DNA from: a virus
Length of the DNA stretch: 26,818 nt
Strand: one strand, 5' to 3'
Virus record (IMG/VR): IMGVR_UViG_3300035162_000762
Coordinates: 1-26,818 of that record
The notes beneath the pieces were generated by a model. That model was not told where the DNA came from and ran no database searches. It saw only the letters and a program-made list of their open reading frames with translations. Positions 15,482 to 21,917 of this stretch are shown piece after piece. A program made the position numbers and the translations under genes. The first letter of the stretch is position 1. Each line of letters begins with the position of its first letter.

Positions 15482-16225
15482 TTATATCCCCTTAATGGGT
15501 GCTTTTATAATAGGATTAAGGTCAAAGTTCTTTGTCTTCTTACCTCTCTGTGTTGTATCTAGTTTCACAATTTTCTTGCCCCATTTCTTTTGTAATAAGG
15601 TTAACTGGTCTTTCTCTCTGCTCATTGTTCTATAATCCGCACAGCCTCCTAAATTTCCGTGGTCTTTCTTAACCAGACAAGCATAGTTAAATCTTAGTAT
15701 CTTTCTATACTGATTTAGGTTTTGTAAGCAATAATCGTAATCGTCTTTTAAAGGTAGTCTTTCGTCAAATCTTAAATCGTTATTTAGGAATCCCATAAAA
15801 GAAGCAGAGACTGTATTTGTAAAACTGATCGGTGAGTATTCTCTATAACTTCCCTTGTCTCCTAATATATTAACGCCCCAGAGTCTTGTTCCACTTTCTT
15901 CAGCCATATTAAAGCATTGTTCGATCCACTCGTGTATGTTTTCTATTTTCTCTTGCTTTGGTTTACCATCTTTTAAGTTCCACCTTTTAATAGCTTCAAT
16001 ATCGTCATCTATTATTAAGCACTTTTGTTTTGTATAGTTTTCAAGTATATAGTTTCTTACTCTTGCTATATTACCTTTTATGCTATCTGGCATTACCTGA
16101 ATATTGTAACCTAGCTTTTTGTATTCTTCGGCTTCAAATTCGTGTACGCAATAAATCACCTCTGGAATGATCTTGTGAGTCTTTACTCCTTTAGCTCTCT
16201 TAAAACTTGGTGCATATATTTTCAT
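15482..16225 (-). CDS. Glycosyltransferase-like protein, second of pair
   Basis: This 247-aa protein looks like a GT-A fold glycosyltransferase of the TET-associated type found in phages. It begins MKIYAPSFKRAKGVKTHK, has a DDD sequence at 73-75 (LIIDDDIEAIK) that would bind the metal and nucleotide sugar, and LKDDYDYCLQNLN near 158-171 as the likely acceptor-side acidic motif. The end APIKGI matches the end of its neighbour (NPIKGV), and both share KWGKKI. The two are clearly tandem paralogs. The related phage enzymes are implicated in adding sugars to modified DNA bases, so DNA hypermodification is a reasonable hypothesis here. The ATG overlaps the upstream gene's stop. Confidence 0.65.
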   Translation of the reverse strand: MKIYAPSFKRAKGVKTHKIIPEVIYCVHEFEAEEYKKLGYNIQVMPDSIKGNIARVRNYILENYTKQKCLIIDDDIEAIKRWNLKDGKPKQEKIENIHEWIEQCFNMAEESGTRLWGVNILGDKGSYREYSPISFTNTVSASFMGFLNNDLRFDERLPLKDDYDYCLQNLNQYRKILRFNYACLVKKDHGNLGGCADYRTMSREKDQLTLLQKKWGKKIVKLDTTQRGKKTKNFDLNPIIKAPIKGI

Positions 16226-16938
16226 ACTCCCTTAATTGGGTTATCAAATTGAAAGCCTGTTTTTTTCCAGTTCATTATCTTTTTTCCCCATTTGTTGTTT
16301 AGCATAGTAGCATACACCCTTCTGTCATCATTGCTGTAACCGATTACGCTATCTTTACCACCATCCTCACCAAAGAATACCATTGCATACTGGTTGTCTT
16401 TTAAAATCCTTCTGTTGAGGTTTAGTTTCTGTATCCAGAACTCCACATCTTCGTTTATCTTAAACCTCTCGTCATATTTTAACCCATCTTTAGCATAAAT
16501 TAATGTTGCTCCGAAAATTGGTTTTTTAAGGGAAAATGGCTCAAAGTCTTTCCTTTTTTTATTATCAAGTGAATAATCAACACCTGCATAAGTAGCCTTC
16601 ATATCTTTTGCCATTAGATGTATTTTGTCTAATAACTCTAGTGACTCTTCTTGCTCTAAGTAATTACCTTCTTTTTTTCTCCTGATTTTTACTAGGTCAT
16701 CGTCTATGATCCATCCGTACCCATCCTCTTGTTCTTTTTCTATCAGATCTAGTATTGCATTTCTTTTTTTAGAAACAGAGCCATCTCTACTATCAGGTAT
16801 GCTTTTTACAGCATTGCCATATCTTTTCTTGTATTCCTTTTCTTGACTTTTAGGCACTATGATTTGACCACATCCAAAATACTCGTAAGTCTTTACAGAC
16901 TCAGAGCGATTATAAGAGGGTATGTATATGTTATTCAT
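16222..16938 (-). CDS. Glycosyltransferase-like protein, first of pair
   Basis: This 238-aa protein is the paralog of the next gene. It begins MNNIYIPSYNRSESVKTYEY, has DDD at 79-81 (WIIDDDLVKIRRK), and RFKINEDVEFWIQKLNLN near 158-175 with the ED/E pair expected in GT-A enzymes. It ends NPIKGV. The start overlaps the stop of the ParB-like gene by 8 bases. Together with the ParB-like gene and the terminase genes it forms one tight cluster. Protein glycosylation is an alternative to DNA glycosylation. Confidence 0.65.
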   Translation of the reverse strand: MNNIYIPSYNRSESVKTYEYFGCGQIIVPKSQEKEYKKRYGNAVKSIPDSRDGSVSKKRNAILDLIEKEQEDGYGWIIDDDLVKIRRKKEGNYLEQEESLELLDKIHLMAKDMKATYAGVDYSLDNKKRKDFEPFSLKKPIFGATLIYAKDGLKYDERFKINEDVEFWIQKLNLNRRILKDNQYAMVFFGEDGGKDSVIGYSNDDRRVYATMLNNKWGKKIMNWKKTGFQFDNPIKGV

Positions 16939-17524
16939 CCTTTATACCCTTTAGGTATTCAGCACCATCTAGCACCCTTCCTATACCTTTAGACCAAGGC
17001 TTTCCGTTTGCTCTCATAGAATGAACAGACTTTATGTTAAAATGAGTTTGAGCACTTAACCAATCAACTTCTGAGTCAAATAAAAGAACAACATAATTGT
17101 GAGCCTCATCCAGGTATTCGCTAAATTCTATTTCTTGTTCCTCAACTCCTGTAAACTCTTCAATGCTAGGCACTTCAAGTCCCCAGTCATTTAACTTCTC
17201 GACATCCCAAGTATTTGCAAGTACATCCCAGTCCCACTCGCCAAATCCAACATTGTCCTTAATAATGAATTGTTGTATCTGATCATCGGTAAAGTTTTCA
17301 GCTTTAATTATATAAACTTCTTTTAGTCCAATTTCTTGACAAGCCTTGTACCTCATATTTCCGCCAAGTATACTCATATCGCTATTGACTACAATTGGCC
17401 TTAGCTTTAGCATCTCTGGAAATTCTTTTATGCTATTGCATAACTTCTTAAACTTGTTCTTTTCTATCGTCCTAGGGTTAACAGGATTTGAAAAGATTTC
17501 GTTAATTTTTACTTTTTGTATCAT
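16931..17524 (-). CDS. ParB/sulfiredoxin-like domain protein
   Basis: This 197-aa protein has an N-terminal ParB-like domain (about 1-100): MIQKVKINEIFSNPVNPRTI, RPIVVNSD, and the core loop ILGGNMRYKA at 52-61, which corresponds to the GHRR motif. The ParB/Srx fold in phages is found in proteins that bind CTP or act as nucleases or kinases, and is often a partner of DNA modification enzymes. The C-terminal half has WDWDVLANTWDVEKLNDWGL and an acidic stretch. It lies directly before two glycosyltransferase-like genes, supporting a DNA-modification role over plasmid-type partitioning. Confidence 0.75.
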   Translation of the reverse strand: MIQKVKINEIFSNPVNPRTIEKNKFKKLCNSIKEFPEMLKLRPIVVNSDMSILGGNMRYKACQEIGLKEVYIIKAENFTDDQIQQFIIKDNVGFGEWDWDVLANTWDVEKLNDWGLEVPSIEEFTGVEEQEIEFSEYLDEAHNYVVLLFDSEVDWLSAQTHFNIKSVHSMRANGKPWSKGIGRVLDGAEYLKGIKDE

Positions 17525-17525
17525 A

Positions 17526-17585
17526 TTAATTGTTTTCTATACCGTTATTATCTAAATCTCTTTGCATCAATTCTATTAGTGTCAT
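17526..17585 (-). CDS. Putative 19-aa microprotein
   Basis: This 19-codon frame (MTLIELMQRDLDNNGIENN) exactly fills the gap between two genes: it starts 5 bases after the stop of the membrane-protein gene and ends 1 base before the ATG of the ParB-like gene. The fit suggests a translated peptide or a leader that passes ribosomes to the next gene. There is no other support, so it may be chance. Confidence 0.35.
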   Translation of the reverse strand: MTLIELMQRDLDNNGIENN

Positions 17586-17590
17586 TTTGT

Positions 17591-18055
17591 TTATCTTAAA
17601 AATAATCCTATTACTATAACTATAAATGCGAGTATCTCAACCCACCATATTTTGTTGTTTACTTTAGGTATCAGCATTATTAATCCAGTACCTAATGTGA
17701 ATACCAATAAAGGAAAGTAAATGTCATATTGAAATCCTAAGCCAAACAAAGCGCACACAATTCCTACTACTGCTCCTAAATAGTGTACTATGTTTGTACT
17801 TGCCCCTTTAGATAAAAATGATGTAGCAGTTCCTACAAAACAGAGTCCAGCACCCGACATAAAGAACCAAGCGTTGCCCCCTTGAAATATCATAGTTATA
17901 CCAATAGACCAGCAGAATAATGTAAATAGGTTTTTCATTGGCTTTGGTAAATCATACCAAGACTGGGAAATAGAAGGTAAAGGTTTACCGAACTGCGAAT
18001 AAAGAAACGCTATGTAGGTAATGAAAATTAATGCTTGAATTGTTGTTAGTATCAT
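17591..18055 (-). CDS. Multi-span membrane protein
   Basis: This 154-aa protein has about five hydrophobic segments: 3-20, 42-56, 60-80, 90-105 and 115-152. A conserved-looking loop PSISQSWYDLPKPMKNLF lies at about 27-44. I recall relatives in Bacteroidetes phages near terminase genes, of unknown role. Candidate roles are superinfection exclusion or a second membrane factor for lysis, both guesses. It is the first gene after the structured stretch 18056-18280 and heads the ParB-GT-terminase cluster. Confidence 0.6.
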   Translation of the reverse strand: MILTTIQALIFITYIAFLYSQFGKPLPSISQSWYDLPKPMKNLFTLFCWSIGITMIFQGGNAWFFMSGAGLCFVGTATSFLSKGASTNIVHYLGAVVGIVCALFGLGFQYDIYFPLLVFTLGTGLIMLIPKVNNKIWWVEILAFIVIVIGLFLR

Positions 18056-18280
18056 TTCTCTTTGGTGTTAAAGGTTATAAAGGGGAGTCAGCTGAACCTA
18101 ACCATAAGCCTTATATATTTAATTTATATAAACCGCTCCCCTCTATGATTAAAGCAAGGTGGATACTTACCCAAGTAAAGACTAAATTAATTAGTACAAC
18201 CACCCCGCTATGCATTCAGGGGACATTTTGATTTCTACCTACTCCTAGCATAAAAACTGTCCGCGTCCCCCTCATATTTA
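18056..18280 (-). other. Structured noncoding region, possible leader or origin
   Basis: These 225 bases have several G/C blocks that can pair in alternative ways. On the minus strand GGGGAC near 18270 can pair with GTCCCC near 18223, while that CCCC block can instead pair with GGGG near 18205. Further on AGGGGAG pairs with CTCCCCT (18138-18144 with 18080-18086), enclosing an AT hairpin TTATATA/TATATAA. This looks like a regulated leader RNA for the membrane-protein unit. The AT-rich core, the nearby DnaA-like gene and one DnaA-box-like sequence, GTATCCACC (7 of 9 to TTATCCACA) near 18162, also allow an origin. Both are inference. Confidence 0.4.
18111..18215 (-). CDS. Possible 34-aa membrane peptide
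   Basis: This 34-codon frame starts at an ATG at 18215 and encodes MHSGVVVLINLVFTWVSIHL followed by ALIIEGSGLYKLNI, a single hydrophobic span. It lies inside the structured intergenic region, so it could be a real transmembrane peptide, a leader peptide or chance. There is no coupling to neighbours. Low confidence. Confidence 0.25.
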   Translation of the reverse strand: MHSGVVVLINLVFTWVSIHLALIIEGSGLYKLNI

Positions 18281-18757
18281 TTAGCTCCAAGCGTTTTTTA
18301 TCATTTTAATCCTGCTTCTCATTTCTGATGTTTTATTAGGCGGAACATCTAGAACCAAACTAACTAAAGGATGTTTTAATTTTTCTTGAGTCTTTAAGTA
18401 TTCACTTTCCAATGCAACGTATTTATTTTCAAGGTACTTTATTTTTTCAATCTCGTAGAAAGGAATATTGTCTGTAAATAGAAATCTATTTTCAATCTTT
18501 AAAAGTCTTGGTTTTTTTTTCCTGTAAGTAGGATACTTTTTGAATAAGTGCATAGCAGTTGCGTGACCCATATGTTTCCCCTGAGATATGAAAAAACCAG
18601 AAATGTTTGCCCATCTCATATGTAGTTTCTCTCTCAGTAACCAACAAACCAATGCTCGGTATTCAACATAGTCTTGTTCTCTTGTGTTTTTGTATATATC
18701 TAGCTGACATAGTTTAATAACTTCGTCACCTATTTCTTTAGGTGTTAAATCTTTCAT
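18281..18757 (-). CDS. DnaA domain IV-like replication protein
   Basis: This 158-aa protein resembles the DNA-binding domain IV of DnaA without an ATPase. Residues 30-75 hold YVEYRALVCWLLREKLHMRW, then ISGFFISQGKHMGHATAMHL; the GHATAMH segment sits where DnaA has its HSTV-type signature for the DnaA box. The remainder is a coiled, basic segment (about 75-158). It could bind the phage origin or recruit host proteins. It starts at the last base of the exonuclease stop codon. The match is by motif only. Confidence 0.6.
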   Translation of the reverse strand: MKDLTPKEIGDEVIKLCQLDIYKNTREQDYVEYRALVCWLLREKLHMRWANISGFFISQGKHMGHATAMHLFKKYPTYRKKKPRLLKIENRFLFTDNIPFYEIEKIKYLENKYVALESEYLKTQEKLKHPLVSLVLDVPPNKTSEMRSRIKMIKNAWS

Positions 18758-19470
18758 TAGTCAGTCCTTAGTTTTAATTGGTGATAGCATTCGGCATATT
18801 TTTCTTTTGCCTTGCTTTTGTATTTTTCTTTAAATAACTCGTACAATTTTCTGGTGTACTGGTATTTAGTATGACAATCAGCATAGTATTTCTCCGCAAA
18901 CCTCTTTCCCTTACCTTTAAAGTAGTTTACATTGTCAGCTCCATCTCCTGCAATCATTTGCTCATAGAAATTGTATAGAGCTTCTTCTTCAGATATGTCT
19001 AGTATCTCCTTGTGTTTGTAGTGATAGTTGTACATAAGGCAAGGGAATTGTTTATAGTCCTTGTCAATACTCACAATCATAACCTCGTCTCTGCCTATAT
19101 CTTTAGCAATATTGTACCAATACCTAGCCACCATATCGTCTGTCTCTACTCCATACCCATAAATGCTATCGTATTGCTTTTTGGCATATTGATGCATTTC
19201 GTTTAACAAAGGAGGTAAGTCAGTATAATTTCTGTTTGCTTTGTACTTTTTTGATATTAGTTTTCTAAAGTTTCCCTTTGATCCACTAAAAGTAAGCACC
19301 TTGTCAATAGAGTAAATTTCTTCTAATCTATTGACGATAGACATAAATTGCTCATCAAATTTGTTACGAGCTTTTGAGATATCTGTATGGTATGGTTCAT
19401 CGTCTGGAGTTTCTCTTTTCCTATAACAACTGGCAAAGATTAAACTGTCTGCATCTACTAATAAAATCAT
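18757..19470 (-). CDS. 5'-3' exonuclease (FLAP/PIN family)
   Basis: This 237-aa protein is a FEN-like 5'-3' exonuclease that would remove RNA primers and resect DNA. Acidic metal ligands are present in order: D6 and D8 (LLVDADSL), E109, D111 and D112 (GVETDDMVA), D136 and D138 (SIDKDYKQ), and D176 and D179 (AGDGADNV). FSGSKGNFRK followed by YKANR fits the usual loop. GKGKRFAEKYY at about 186-196 corresponds to the helix-hairpin-helix after GDGADN. The set is complete, so the enzyme is likely active. The ATG overlaps the previous stop. Confidence 0.85.
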   Translation of the reverse strand: MILLVDADSLIFASCYRKRETPDDEPYHTDISKARNKFDEQFMSIVNRLEEIYSIDKVLTFSGSKGNFRKLISKKYKANRNYTDLPPLLNEMHQYAKKQYDSIYGYGVETDDMVARYWYNIAKDIGRDEVMIVSIDKDYKQFPCLMYNYHYKHKEILDISEEEALYNFYEQMIAGDGADNVNYFKGKGKRFAEKYYADCHTKYQYTRKLYELFKEKYKSKAKEKYAECYHQLKLRTD

Positions 19471-19772
19471 AGGTTATTAATCTCTGACTTTATACGCTCA
19501 AGTGTTGCCTGTTGCATTTTCTTTTGTTCTTTGCCTACCAGATTTATAATAGCAGGTAAGTCTACATATAAAGTATCTGCATCAATTGTTAAGGTTCTTC
19601 CCTCTCTATATCCAAAGTGGATCTCGCCATCACTAGCGTGTATAGTATGAATTTCCCCTACGTAAGTGTTTAGTTTTTCGTGTTCTAATTCCAAAGTAAG
19701 GTTATAAAGTTCACCTTTCAACTCTTCTATTGGCAATCCTTCTAATGCTTCTAAATCTGTCATTAAACTCAT
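19467..19772 (-). CDS. Unknown 101-aa early protein
   Basis: This 101-aa protein begins MSLMTDLEALEGLPIEELKG, then a helical stretch LYNLTLELEHEKLNTYVGEI, a strand-rich middle (GEIHFGYREGRTLTIDADTL), and a C-terminal helix. The family is not recognised. It overlaps both neighbours by 4 bases (ATGA type), so it is translationally coupled. It belongs to the early unit started at 20105-20140. Confidence 0.65.
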   Translation of the reverse strand: MSLMTDLEALEGLPIEELKGELYNLTLELEHEKLNTYVGEIHTIHASDGEIHFGYREGRTLTIDADTLYVDLPAIINLVGKEQKKMQQATLERIKSEINNL

Positions 19773-19915
19773 ATGTCTATTTTTAAAAAATTCTTAACTC
19801 CTTCGGTTTCCTTTACTCTATAATTGATAATCACATCTGTGATGTTTGGATCTAATTTCGTGTGTAATTCTATTTGCTCCCTTATATAGATTAAGGCTTC
19901 ACGACTTACACGCAT
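19769..19915 (-). CDS. Small 48-aa early protein
   Basis: This 48-aa protein begins MRVSREALIYIREQIELHTK and ends VKNFLKIDI. Its TGA overlaps the ATG of the next gene (ATGA), and it starts 1 base after the stop of the 50-aa gene. The family is not recognised. The amphipathic helix with basic residues would suit a small regulatory protein. Coupling on both sides is the main evidence that it is real. Confidence 0.6.
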   Translation of the reverse strand: MRVSREALIYIREQIELHTKLDPNITDVIINYRVKETEGVKNFLKIDI

Positions 19916-19916
19916 A

Positions 19917-20069
19917 TTATCCTCTATTTAAAGAGTCAAACAATTCCGACATCTCAGCTATAGTCTGTTGGATTATTGCTTTCTGTTCTTGTCCTTTAGC
20001 GTGAACGTTTTCAAAAGAAATAAGCTGTCCTAAAATTTCTCCGTATTTAAATGCTTCTCTATTTGTCAT
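19917..20069 (-). CDS. Small 50-aa early protein, first after promoter
   Basis: This 50-aa protein begins MTNREAFKYGEILGQLISFE and is predicted to be fully helical, ending EMSELFDSLNRG. It is the first gene after the early promoter, with a leader of about 30 bases, so it should be one of the earliest products. No family is recognised. Confidence 0.6.
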   Translation of the reverse strand: MTNREAFKYGEILGQLISFENVHAKGQEQKAIIQQTIAEMSELFDSLNRG

Positions 20070-20104
20070 CTGTTCTATATTTACTACCGCTTCATTGCGA
20101 TATT

Positions 20105-20140
20105 TAAATATACAACTATTTCAGTTATAAACAAAACCGT
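20105..20140 (-). promoter_or_regulatory. Early host-type promoter, exonuclease unit
   Basis: On the minus strand TTG (20134-20132), 19 bases, TATATTTA (20112-20105) fits the Bacteroidetes promoter very well. The surrounding 34 bp (20107-20140) match the promoter at 13938-13973 at 31 positions. The start site is expected near 20100, giving a leader of about 30 bases. Confidence 0.8.
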
Positions 20141-20146
20141 TCAAAA

Positions 20147-20569
20147 CTATTGTTCATCAAAATTTAAGTTGATCCTTACAGCATCGTTTTCTTGTAAAAG
20201 GTAAACATCTTTCAATATTCTTTTCTTTGTCCACATTGTAGTATCAGGACAATATTTCTTTACTGTCTCAGGCAGCTTGAGCGTATTGAGATAGTACAGG
20301 AAATTTCCTTTAGGGTCAAACACATAAAATATCTTTATTATGTTTTCATCTATTCTCATTAAAGCATCGTACTTGTCTTTCTCAAGCATCTTAGTGTCAT
20401 AATGTTTATTGCGGAACTTCATTTCAATCACACAGGGGAAACCTTTGGGTGTTTTGCCAATGGCATCGTATCGTGAATATCCTTCACCAGCCCATTCTAA
20501 TTCCCAGCCCTCAGAATTGAGTAATAAAACAACGGCCTGTTCCCACTTATGAACCTTACTTATCCCCAT
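20147..20569 (-). CDS. PD-(D/E)XK nuclease-like protein
   Basis: This 140-aa protein has the core of a PD-(D/E)XK nuclease: D35 (YSRYDAIGK), then E49-x-K51 (CVIEMKFRN), with strands on either side and a basic YDTKMLEKDKYDAL helix at 57-70. VRR-NUC or Holliday-junction-type enzymes with this length occur in phages. It ends just before the early promoter and overlaps the upstream gene by 14 bases. Function in recombination or host DNA breakdown is possible; no substrate is indicated. Confidence 0.65.
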   Translation of the reverse strand: MGISKVHKWEQAVVLLLNSEGWELEWAGEGYSRYDAIGKTPKGFPCVIEMKFRNKHYDTKMLEKDKYDALMRIDENIIKIFYVFDPKGNFLYYLNTLKLPETVKKYCPDTTMWTKKRILKDVYLLQENDAVRINLNFDEQ

Positions 20570-20780
20570 TCCTAGTGTATGTCCAAACTAGGTTTAAGTC
20601 TTGTATCCACTTGTTTATTGTTTTCGGGCTACAAGTACAAGGTTTATAATAGGTATGTTTGAAGTATCTCGAGTGCAAGTCACAAACCAATTCAAACTCT
20701 GTTGGGCTGATAACGTCCTTGTTTTCTGCCATTCGAAATTTAGTCCAGTCGTTATAGTCTGTATCATTGAATTTTACCAT
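20556..20780 (-). CDS. Unknown 74-aa protein with CxC motif
   Basis: This 74-aa protein has FELVCDLHSRYFKHTYYKPC followed by TCSPKTINKWIQDLN. I recall small proteins with this pattern near replication genes in Bacteroidetes phages, without known function. The three Cys and two His may bind a metal, and the C-terminal WIQDLN helix resembles an HTH half. The 3' end overlaps the nuclease gene by 14 bases. Confidence 0.6.
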   Translation of the reverse strand: MVKFNDTDYNDWTKFRMAENKDVISPTEFELVCDLHSRYFKHTYYKPCTCSPKTINKWIQDLNLVWTYTRNGDK

Positions 20781-20920
20781 CTTTTTATTTTTAAGTCGTT
20801 AAGGTTTTTTCTTCTCTTGTCACAGTTACATTTTGTGCCTTTAAAAGAATGATACGTTTCCACAAGTAATTTAATACCTGTATACTTAGTAATGTAGTAA
20901 ATGATGTCTCCTAGTTTCAT
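20774..20920 (-). CDS. Small 48-aa basic protein with CNC motif
   Basis: This 48-aa protein begins MKLGDIIYYITKYTGIKLLV, then has CNCDKRRKNLN and ends basic. The pattern of a YITKYTGIK helix followed by CxCDKRR..LN is one I recall in Bacteroidetes phages. The role is unknown. It overlaps the next start by 7 bases and starts 1 base after the stop of the upstream gene. Confidence 0.65.
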   Translation of the reverse strand: MKLGDIIYYITKYTGIKLLVETYHSFKGTKCNCDKRRKNLNDLKIKRW

Positions 20921-20921
20921 A

Positions 20922-21422
20922 TTAAAACTTATTTAGTTTATTAATTGGCAAAACAGTTGCGTTTGCTCTTGTAAATTTAAAATTACCAAAATCTTTCCCT
21001 TTAGCAATAAATTCCCCTTTTTCAAAAAAATCAGAGCAACTAAACCATCCCAGAATCCAACCCTTGCTGTAATCTTTTAATATTCTTAAAAAGATATAAT
21101 AATCAGCTTTTTGTTTATGTACCCCATCTGTTTTGTGTGAGTTAACTGTACAGAGGTAATTTTCTAATGGCTTGGACTTGCAACTTATAGTTTTTATTTC
21201 TAATCTCTTTCCTTTATTAGAAAGCAAATCGTATTCAAAACAATCAACGTCTTTTTTTATTTTCAGATATTGCATTACAACTCTTTCGCCAATGTAACCT
21301 TCTAGTATTCTTGTCTTCTCAAAACCAAATTTGCTAGGTTCTGGATTACCTGATCTTTTGACTTTCTCTAGTTTATTTAAAGCATAATCAATAGTCTCTT
21401 TTTCTATTACAAATTCAATCAT
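20922..21422 (-). CDS. PD-(D/E)XK nuclease-like protein, second
   Basis: This 166-aa protein has a conserved helix GYIGERVVMQYL (42-53), then D65 and E75-x-K77 (YDLLSNKGKRLEIKTIS), the usual spacing for PD-(D/E)XK enzymes. A further Lys/Asp segment, ADYYIFLRIL, fits the third strand. It is thus a second nuclease-like protein in the same gene block as 20147-20569, with little similarity to it. The start overlaps the stop of the sigma-like gene. Confidence 0.6.
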   Translation of the reverse strand: MIEFVIEKETIDYALNKLEKVKRSGNPEPSKFGFEKTRILEGYIGERVVMQYLKIKKDVDCFEYDLLSNKGKRLEIKTISCKSKPLENYLCTVNSHKTDGVHKQKADYYIFLRILKDYSKGWILGWFSCSDFFEKGEFIAKGKDFGNFKFTRANATVLPINKLNKF

Positions 21423-21916
21423 AATAGTTTTTTGAGTTTTTCCTGAACTCTGTTATAAGTCCAATAAAGTGAGTAATATTTTATTTTTGATTTTCTTGAA
21501 AATTCAGCAATGCTTTCTCCGCCATTTATTATTTCAAACACTTTTCTGTCATACCAATACATAGTGCTAAGTTCTTTTTCAATTATAGAATAAGCAGCTT
21601 CATAATTAACATCAGTAGCAGAGTAATGAGTTTCTCCATTGTCATTTATGTGATCCTCTAAGTGAATGATGCTGATGTTTTTATGCTTTCTTTTTAAATC
21701 GAGATATAGAGTTTTCAATGTTTTGAAAATGTAATAATAGTTTACATCGTCATTGTACATTATGTTATTGCCTTCTTTCTCTAATTGAAAATGTATTTTT
21801 ATGTACATCTCCTGAGTAATATCTTCAGCTATTCTTTTAGGACATCCAAATGTTGTAACAATGTCAACCCAAGTATTATGTTTTTTAGCTATTAAGGTTA
21901 TTACTTCTTTGCTCAT
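21419..21916 (-). CDS. Sigma-70-like factor
   Basis: This 165-aa protein resembles a small ECF-type sigma factor. Residues about 10-45 fit region 2.1: WVDIVTTFGCPKRIAEDITQ then EMYIKIH, close to the A.DL.QE....W pattern. A middle segment YYYIFKTLKTLYLDLKRKHK fits region 2.3-2.4. Residues about 120-165 fit the region 4 helix-turn-helix: DRKVFEIINGGESIAEFSRK and YYSLYWTYNRVQEKLKKLL. Such factors are common in Bacteroidetes phages. It is the natural candidate to recognise the four late elements (RYAAAWW-N11-TACGTTATATA). It lies in the replication block, so it would be made before the virion genes. Confidence 0.7.
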   Translation of the reverse strand: MSKEVITLIAKKHNTWVDIVTTFGCPKRIAEDITQEMYIKIHFQLEKEGNNIMYNDDVNYYYIFKTLKTLYLDLKRKHKNISIIHLEDHINDNGETHYSATDVNYEAAYSIIEKELSTMYWYDRKVFEIINGGESIAEFSRKSKIKYYSLYWTYNRVQEKLKKLL

Positions 21917-21917
21917 T

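Noticed and set aside
18080-18144. tRNA-like GGGGAG...CTCCCC fold
   Set aside because: The span is about 60 bases, lacks a T-arm with matched stem, and has no CCA or anticodon arm of proper length.
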